Below, piece after piece: positions 58,468 to 64,000 of a DNA stretch of 64,000 nucleotides. Source of the stretch: Salticus scenicus. Lineage: Eukaryota; Arthropoda; Arachnida; Araneae; Salticidae. Location: assembly GCA_963930645.1 (NCBI GenBank), contig OZ005652.1:353598102-353662101 (forward strand), read 5' to 3'. Below the pieces are notes generated by a model. That model saw only the letters and a list, made by a program, of their open reading frames with translations. It searched no databases and was not told the origin of the DNA. Made by a program: the position numbers and the translations under genes. Position 1 is the stretch's first letter. Every line of letters starts with the position of its first letter.

Positions 58468-58606
58468 CAGGGATGGAACACGGGCGCAAAATTCATACCG
58501 GAATCTGTTTAAGAAATTTCTCTACATACAATATCGCTGATTTAAGAAGTAGACAAATTTCTTACATTGATAGTGGTATGAATTCTGCGCCCGTGTTCCA
58601 TCCCTG
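58468..58606. mobile_element. Foldback MITE, 139 bp, CCAATG duplication
   Basis: Arms CAGGGATGGAACACGGGCGC...AATTCATACC and the complementary right arm are nearly perfect, and the inner part (AAGAAATTTCTCTACAT against its complement) also pairs, so almost the whole element folds. CCAATG flanks both sides (58462-58467, 58607-58612). The flank GGTAACCGGTTAGAGAC (58427-58443) looks like a tRNA A box, so the target may be a SINE. Confidence 0.7.
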
Positions 58607-59699
58607 CCAATGCATTCCCGAGTCAAAAAAAGAGGAGTAGCACACAGTGTGTGCATGTGCAATGATGTATGTCTAGTCCCGCCCACTTTTAAGCCTAGAA
58701 TCCACCCATTTTTAATTACTTATTATTTTTTTTTCCCTCAAAATCTTTCGTACAAAAATGTTCAAAACATGAAATTTAAACTTCATTTGATTTGAAATCT
58801 TCTTGTTTCAATTTTAAAATTCATTAAGTTTCTTTATTTTATTTTATTAAATTTAAATTATTACAGTCTTTAAATTGTTTTTTAAGTAGGTTGATATTTT
58901 CTGTTTGCATTCCCTCTTATCGTTCTATTTAAGCAGACGACAGCTGCACATGATACATGAGCATCATACTTGAAAATATTGCAAAATTAAACAGATATAC
59001 TATAACTCTTAAATACTTTGCAATAAATTTTATATAGGCTAACATTAGCATTCAAGAGCGAAATCCCATCAGAGGTGTGTCTTTAGTATGTCGGGCCACT
59101 CCCAAATAATGTTCAATTTCAGATTATGTGGGTAGACTGAAAAAGGTGCCCTCGTATGAGTTGAACTAATCCAGTCACTTGTCGAAGTTTTTCTTGGTAC
59201 AGTTCCAGAGATTGAATAAACTCATGCTCATTGCCTTCTTATTACAAATAAGGTACGGAAATTTCATTAGTATAGAATTTTAAATGCGCAATCTGTTCTA
59301 AATAGCAAATGCGGAAACTCTCCCATTTTGGTAGGTGAGATTGTGCAGTGTTTCATTAAATAAATATTCGACTTTGGAGAAAATCGCAATGCTTGTACTG
59401 TTATTCTTGATTAGTAAGTTATGAGAAAGTGTTTCATTAAAGAAATATTTTCTGTTGCTTCCATTCTATAGAAATTCCTAAGAAGGGTTATGAAAATTCA
59501 TACATTTATTTCTGAAAACGAGGCAAAATAACTACGCTTTATCTTAAACTCTTGAAGGAATCAACATGCACATCCAAGATGGCATTTCTCAATTCATGTT
59601 GTACAACCGCCTGAAGTTGCAGCTCGCACACTCTACTCTTTCCCGACGATCCCCTATGTGTGCAATCTCTCCTCCCGCGCGATCTCTCCTAGCTTTACC

Positions 59700-59760
59700 T
59701 TATACATACATATATATTACCTTATACATACATATATATATACATATGTGTGTGTGTGTA
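59700..59760. repeat. Duplicated TTACCTTATACATACATATA and (TG)n
   Basis: The end of the 56972-59702 element plus flank is repeated once (59694-59715 and 59717-59737), followed by a TG repeat and TA. Confidence 0.6.
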
Positions 59761-60450
59761 CAGGGTATTTATAAAGTCTCTATACATTTTTGATACATAT
59801 ATTTTAATTTAAATTTTTTGCAGGTGATCTGAAACAATGTATCAACAGAGGAAAGAATCCTCGTTGTTTGTGCCTTTGTTGTGTAATTATACCTATGAAA
59901 ATTTTCCCAATATGTGAATTGGTCGTGAATATCAAGGAGTTTGGGCTTCACTGTCACAGGACCTAACTTTCCTACATTTTTTCGTATGGGGTTTTGTCCA
60001 TTCCAATGCAAAGTTATCGAATTTCTTCATTTTTTAACGAAAACGGAAATAAGACAAATACCATTTCTGACGATATCGGCACAAAAATGACTTTCTTTTG
60101 GCATTTAATGCAGTATTCCTCTGAGATTAAAAGCGTCTGCATTCATTATGGAAAATAACTTTAATAAATAATAATTTAATAAATAATTTGTATTGCGTCA
60201 AGTTATATAAAATAAATAGGTAAGAAAGATCTTGTGGTTGCCACAACATACTAGTTTTAATTTTGTAGCGCAGCTCAGAGGCAGCATAAAAAGAAGCTGA
60301 AGGTCGCGTGAAACCCACCGTTTGTACACTACCTTTCCATGAATTATCAAACACTTTCGATTTCTGACATTTTGGGAAATATATCTAAAAGTACGAGACG
60401 AAATACCTTGAAACTGTGGGAGTGTATAGAAAATGCGAAAAAACATGTAA
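59761..60450 (+). pseudogene. Mariner-superfamily transposase remnant (3' half)
   Basis: After TA (59759-59760), CAGGGTATTTATAAAGTCTC resembles a mariner-type terminus. The plus strand then encodes IGREYQGVWASLSQDLTFLH with FFVWGFVHSNAK (about 59918-60010), matching the WIGRxxP..WP.RSPDLTPLDFFLWGYLK region around the third catalytic position. An ISDDIGTKMT..F-type helix region follows (to about 60110). The N-terminal half, including the first two Asp, is missing. No right terminus found. Stops interrupt the frame. Minus-strand frames here are shadows. Confidence 0.6.
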
Positions 60451-60682
60451 TATATCATTACTGCAGTAAACGTGTTGCCCCGTAAGTAAGAGAAGAATCA
60501 GTAGAAGTCTAAAAAAAAAAGGAAAATATTTGGAATTATCTTGTGAAAAGTAATGCTTTAAATTTACTCTGGTTGTAGCAGGCGATTATGAATTTTCTTC
60601 TTCTTATCTACAGATATTTTTATGAAGCTCTTACTTATATACATAAAGATATAACGTTTTCTTAAAAAAAAAAAATAGCATT

Positions 60683-60717
<35 letters not shown>

Positions 60718-61061
60718 ACAGCAAAATATCTAAACTTTAACTGACAATCTAATATCTAAAATAGAAAGTTCCTTATCATTTATGGAAAGGTATTTCAAAA
60801 AACAGTTTATATCTTTTTAAAAAATTCATTTATGTGAATTTAGTATTCGTTATGACATATATTTTGAATTTGTGATCTATAGATTCTATTGTTAATTTGT
60901 ATATGGTCCATATTGTCACCGAATAATCAGCTTTGTGAGTGACACGAAAAAATAACATTAGTCAGGGTTTTTTCTGTACCATGACACAATTGCTTTTAAA
61001 GATAGAGTTATGAATTTTTTTGTTTTTACTAATGTCTCGTTTGATGAAAAAAATGATTGAC
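60451..61061. other. Unassigned; (AT)n tract
   Basis: AT repeat at 60688-60714. Nothing else supported. Confidence 0.4.
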
Positions 61062-61880
61062 AAAAATTTAGAGAGTGGAAGTTTTTGAAATATTACAGGA
61101 AGAATTTTTATATAACATACAGTGAAAAAGTAAATCATAGTATTAAGAAAAAAGTCGTATTGTCAATCAACATAAATATTTTAATTTAAAGTATGGATAA
61201 TTATCATTGATTTTCTTTTTCTAAAATTTGTATTTGATTGTAGTAATTCTTTTTTTCTGAAATTATTTTTCGATAATGCAAAATAAAATTTTGTATACCT
61301 ACTTCAAAATGAATGTAAACTAATCAGTAATATATATGCTATCATACCTTATCATATCTTAGAAATTCTAATTATGTTTAATATAGGCTTTATTTAACTT
61401 CAGTTTTTTAACTTACTAAGTTGTAGATTCAATTTCGCTCAATGCAATTGGAAATTATTGACAAAAATTTTTTAGAGATGTAGTATAAAAATTTAGAGAG
61501 TGGAAGTTTTTGAAATATAAGAGGAAGAATTTTTAAATAACATACAGTGAAAAAGTAAATCATAGTATTAAGAAAAATCGTAATGTCAATCAACATAAAT
61601 ATTTTAGTTTACAATATGGATAATTATCATTCATTCTCTTTTTCGAAAATTTGTATTTGTTTGCAGTAATTCTTTTTTTCTGAAAATATTTTCGATAATG
61701 CAAAATAAAATTTTGTATATCTACTTCAAAATGAATGTAAGCTAATCAGGAATATATATGCTATCATACCTTATCATATCTTAGAAATTCTAATTACGTT
61801 TAATATAGGCTTTATTTAACTTCAATTTCTTAACTTACTAAGTTGTAGATTCAATTTCGCTCAATGCATTTGCAAATTAA
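61062..61880. repeat. Recent tandem duplication, period 425 bp
   Basis: AAAAATTTAGAGAGTGGAAG begins at 61062 and again at 61487. The following ~390 bases (TTTTGAAATATTACAGGAAG, CATACAGTGAAAAAGTAAAT, CTATCATACCTTATCATATC and on) are nearly identical, with only scattered changes. The second copy runs into the dispersed block at 61840. Confidence 0.95.
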
Positions 61881-62170
61881 GGATGTGCTAAGATTCATTC
61901 AACTTATCGATTTATTTCCGGCAAACCTGTATGCAATCAACAATTTAAGTCAGTTAATCTAATTTTCCTCTTACTTTAATTTCAGAATCCACTCAAAATA
62001 CAGTTAATGATCTTTGTATTATATCGAAATGTTTCTTCCGCTTTCATTAATTGCATTAGAGCAAATAGCTTTGGGATGAGATTTTGGGAATTCTTTATTT
62101 CTTATGGTTATTAGAAGTTTCCACTAAGAAACGAATCTTTAACCTATAAATATATATATATTCGCGTAAA
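61840..62170. repeat. Dispersed duplicate block, copy 2 (partner 10680-11010)
   Basis: See 10680-11010. It overlaps the end of the tandem duplication (TTTCGCTCAATGCATTTGCA against TTTCACTCAATTCATTTGCA), so the start of the block is itself present in the first tandem copy (61428-61460). Confidence 0.65.
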
Positions 62171-62306
62171 ATGGTTTTGAATGGAATTGTGCGATTTTTA
62201 AAAATATTCTTGCTTTGATTAAATTTACCACTATTTTATAATTTTCTGTTTAAAATATTAATTGTTAAATATATACAGGTTTGTTATTTGCCTAAAATTT
62301 TTATGT

Positions 62307-62462
<156 letters not shown>

Positions 62463-64000
62463 AGAGGAAAATACTTTATGAGTTCAACTATTTACAGTGA
62501 AGCTAAAAAATTATACATTTTTTTATAATTTCGAGCTTAACGCGTTTAATATTTTTAGCATATAAATTCCCTTTTCGAAATTATTTCATTTAGTGAAAGA
62601 TATTTAAAATACAGAATAAGAAGAAATCTAAAAATAAAATCTTATCACAAAATATCCGTGCATGCTCAAGGTAAAGAAACGAAAAACTGTTAATCAAGAT
62701 AAATAATTTATGTCTTTAAAATATAGAAATTATATACAGTATGCTTGTACACACTTAGAATATAATCTTTTCAAATTCCCCCCCTTTTTTTCAATATGTA
62801 GAAAGAGATTGTAATAGCTTTTAGATGAGATGATACGTTTTAGCAGTCTATAGTCAGTTTAGGCAATCTAAATATATTATAACCCCTTCTTAAAATTCCC
62901 AACATTAGCAGATATCACAAAACATAAAACTACTTTGAATAATATGTCCAATGACTTATTGGACATACTATTTTTTATAATATAAGGAATATAGAGCAAA
63001 ATATTTTACGGTAACTAGGAATATAAATTTAATTTCATATAACATGTAAAAAAAAAACTGCCTTTTCACCTTTTAAAGAAAATTGAGTAAAATCGACATT
63101 TATTTCGAATTTATTAGGTATATTTTTGAGCCTTGAAAAAAGTTAAAATCCAAAATAAAATTTCACTTATAAATTAAAAACAATGGGGATAAACCAGAAC
63201 TTAAAAAAAAAAAAAAAAAAAAGAAAAAAAACTTTTATTAAATTCTAAAAAATCAAAGTGTGAAGCATGTAATAATCAGAAAAACAAATAAAGAGGGGGA
63301 GAAAAAATAATTACTATCTCAATAATAATTTTACATTGCTTTATAACATTAATATAATATTTTTTTTATTATTATTATATTATTTATTTTTTATTTTTTT
63401 GTAATTTAAGTATTTGAGCTGACAAATAAACATCACAATTTAATAATGTTATTTTTTGTGTTTTTGGTAAATGTCGTGCACAGCATATTATGTAATATAT
63501 TGCAATTAAAATATTATACATATTTTTCATTTACTAATAAAATATAAATTCACAAAAATATCTTTTTAAATTCTATGGCAAGTGACCTACTTTTAATGGA
63601 ATTATTTTAAAACATATATGTTTAAAATTAGATTAACTTTAACTAAATTTTAAATGTAAGTACCACCTGTACTTTATATTCTAGTTTATATTGAAAAAAA
63701 AAAAAAAAAAAAAAAAGATAAATTATGCGGTTTACATAGATTTTTAGTACTATCCAACTGTACGTATATGTTGCGTAACTAATCTTCAATTCACTTCAAC
63801 TATATGATCACACCAAGATCAGACGGAGTGAAAAAAGAGAGAGACAGATTACTCAAATTCATATTCGTTATTAAACATTGTTGGAAAGTGTTAAAAAATG
63901 TTTAACAAAAACAAAAATTCAACACCAGGATTTATAGTTATATATATTTTAATATTTTACTGTAGCTCCATAAAACGTAACGCTAAACGTACCATATTCT
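62463..64000. other. Unassigned AT-rich stretch
   Basis: Poly-A at 63201-63219 and 63692-63717, T-rich tract near 63360-63400. No gene or transposon end. Confidence 0.4.

Larger units (their letters stand above)
56972..59702. mobile_element. DNA transposon with TA duplication and subterminal repeats
   Basis: Ends are inverted: TAAGGTAAAACTAGGAGAGT and the complement of TAAGGTAAAGCTAGGAGAGA, both followed by TTGCGC or TCGCGC, between TA pairs (56970-56971, 59703-59704). The motif GAGAG(A/T)TTGCGC recurs at 57833-57845, 59286-59294, 59311-59323, 59334-59346 and 59659-59672 in both orientations. No transposase is recognisable. It contains a solo LTR 42 bases from its left end and a 139-bp foldback; net length without the LTR is about 2.07 kb. 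Confidence 0.6.

Overview
This window is AT-rich, non-coding-looking nuclear DNA from an animal, most likely an arthropod and perhaps an arachnid. The reasons are very frequent poly-A/poly-T runs and AT/AC/GT microsatellites, no operon-like gene spacing, several Tc1/mariner families, mariner- and hAT-type miniature elements, a Helitron, a BEL/Pao retroelement, a solo LTR and several tRNA-derived SINEs. The species is inference. I found no complete host protein gene, rRNA or functional tRNA. The only intact protein gene is a Tc1-type transposase at 52907-53926.

Layout. 1-5000 is unique-looking AT-rich DNA whose blocks recur in the same order at 22.6-30.8 kb, an old, diverged duplication. 6950-9347 holds coding-like remnants split by a 1.17 kb element with inverted ends (7771-8935), which itself carries a SINE. 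11337-12904 is a Tc1 element with a frameshifted transposase. 13543-14532 is a terminal-repeat element, 15397-15715 a SINE, 16303-16409 a small foldback. 18902-20470 is a decayed minus-strand Tc1 element. 20560-21070 is a SINE cut in its A box by a hAT-like MITE (8-bp target duplication). 21152-21365 is an almost perfect foldback.

32070-33381 is a third, decayed Tc1-type transposase. 35532-38954 is a broken BEL/Pao retroelement (gag, partial pol, integrase-side fragment) carrying a mariner-derived MITE. 40635-45129 holds a TTAA-flanked MITE, a ~160-bp satellite, a possible spliced exon, a SINE, a TTA-flanked element and a long-armed foldback. 46663-46884 is a second mariner MITE copy.

50470-54528 reads as one Helitron (5' TC end, 3' hairpin plus CTAG) containing a hAT-like MITE and the intact Tc1 element. 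56972-59702 is a DNA element with inverted ends and repeated subterminal motifs, containing a solo LTR (57014-57671) and a 139-bp foldback. 59761-60450 is a decayed mariner-superfamily transposase. 61062-61880 is a young tandem duplication, and 61840-62170 matches 10680-11010.

The transposon genes have no shared pathway. What they share is layering: at least seven insertions lie inside older insertions, giving a relative chronology. All family calls come from motifs and termini read by eye; no database or alignment was run.
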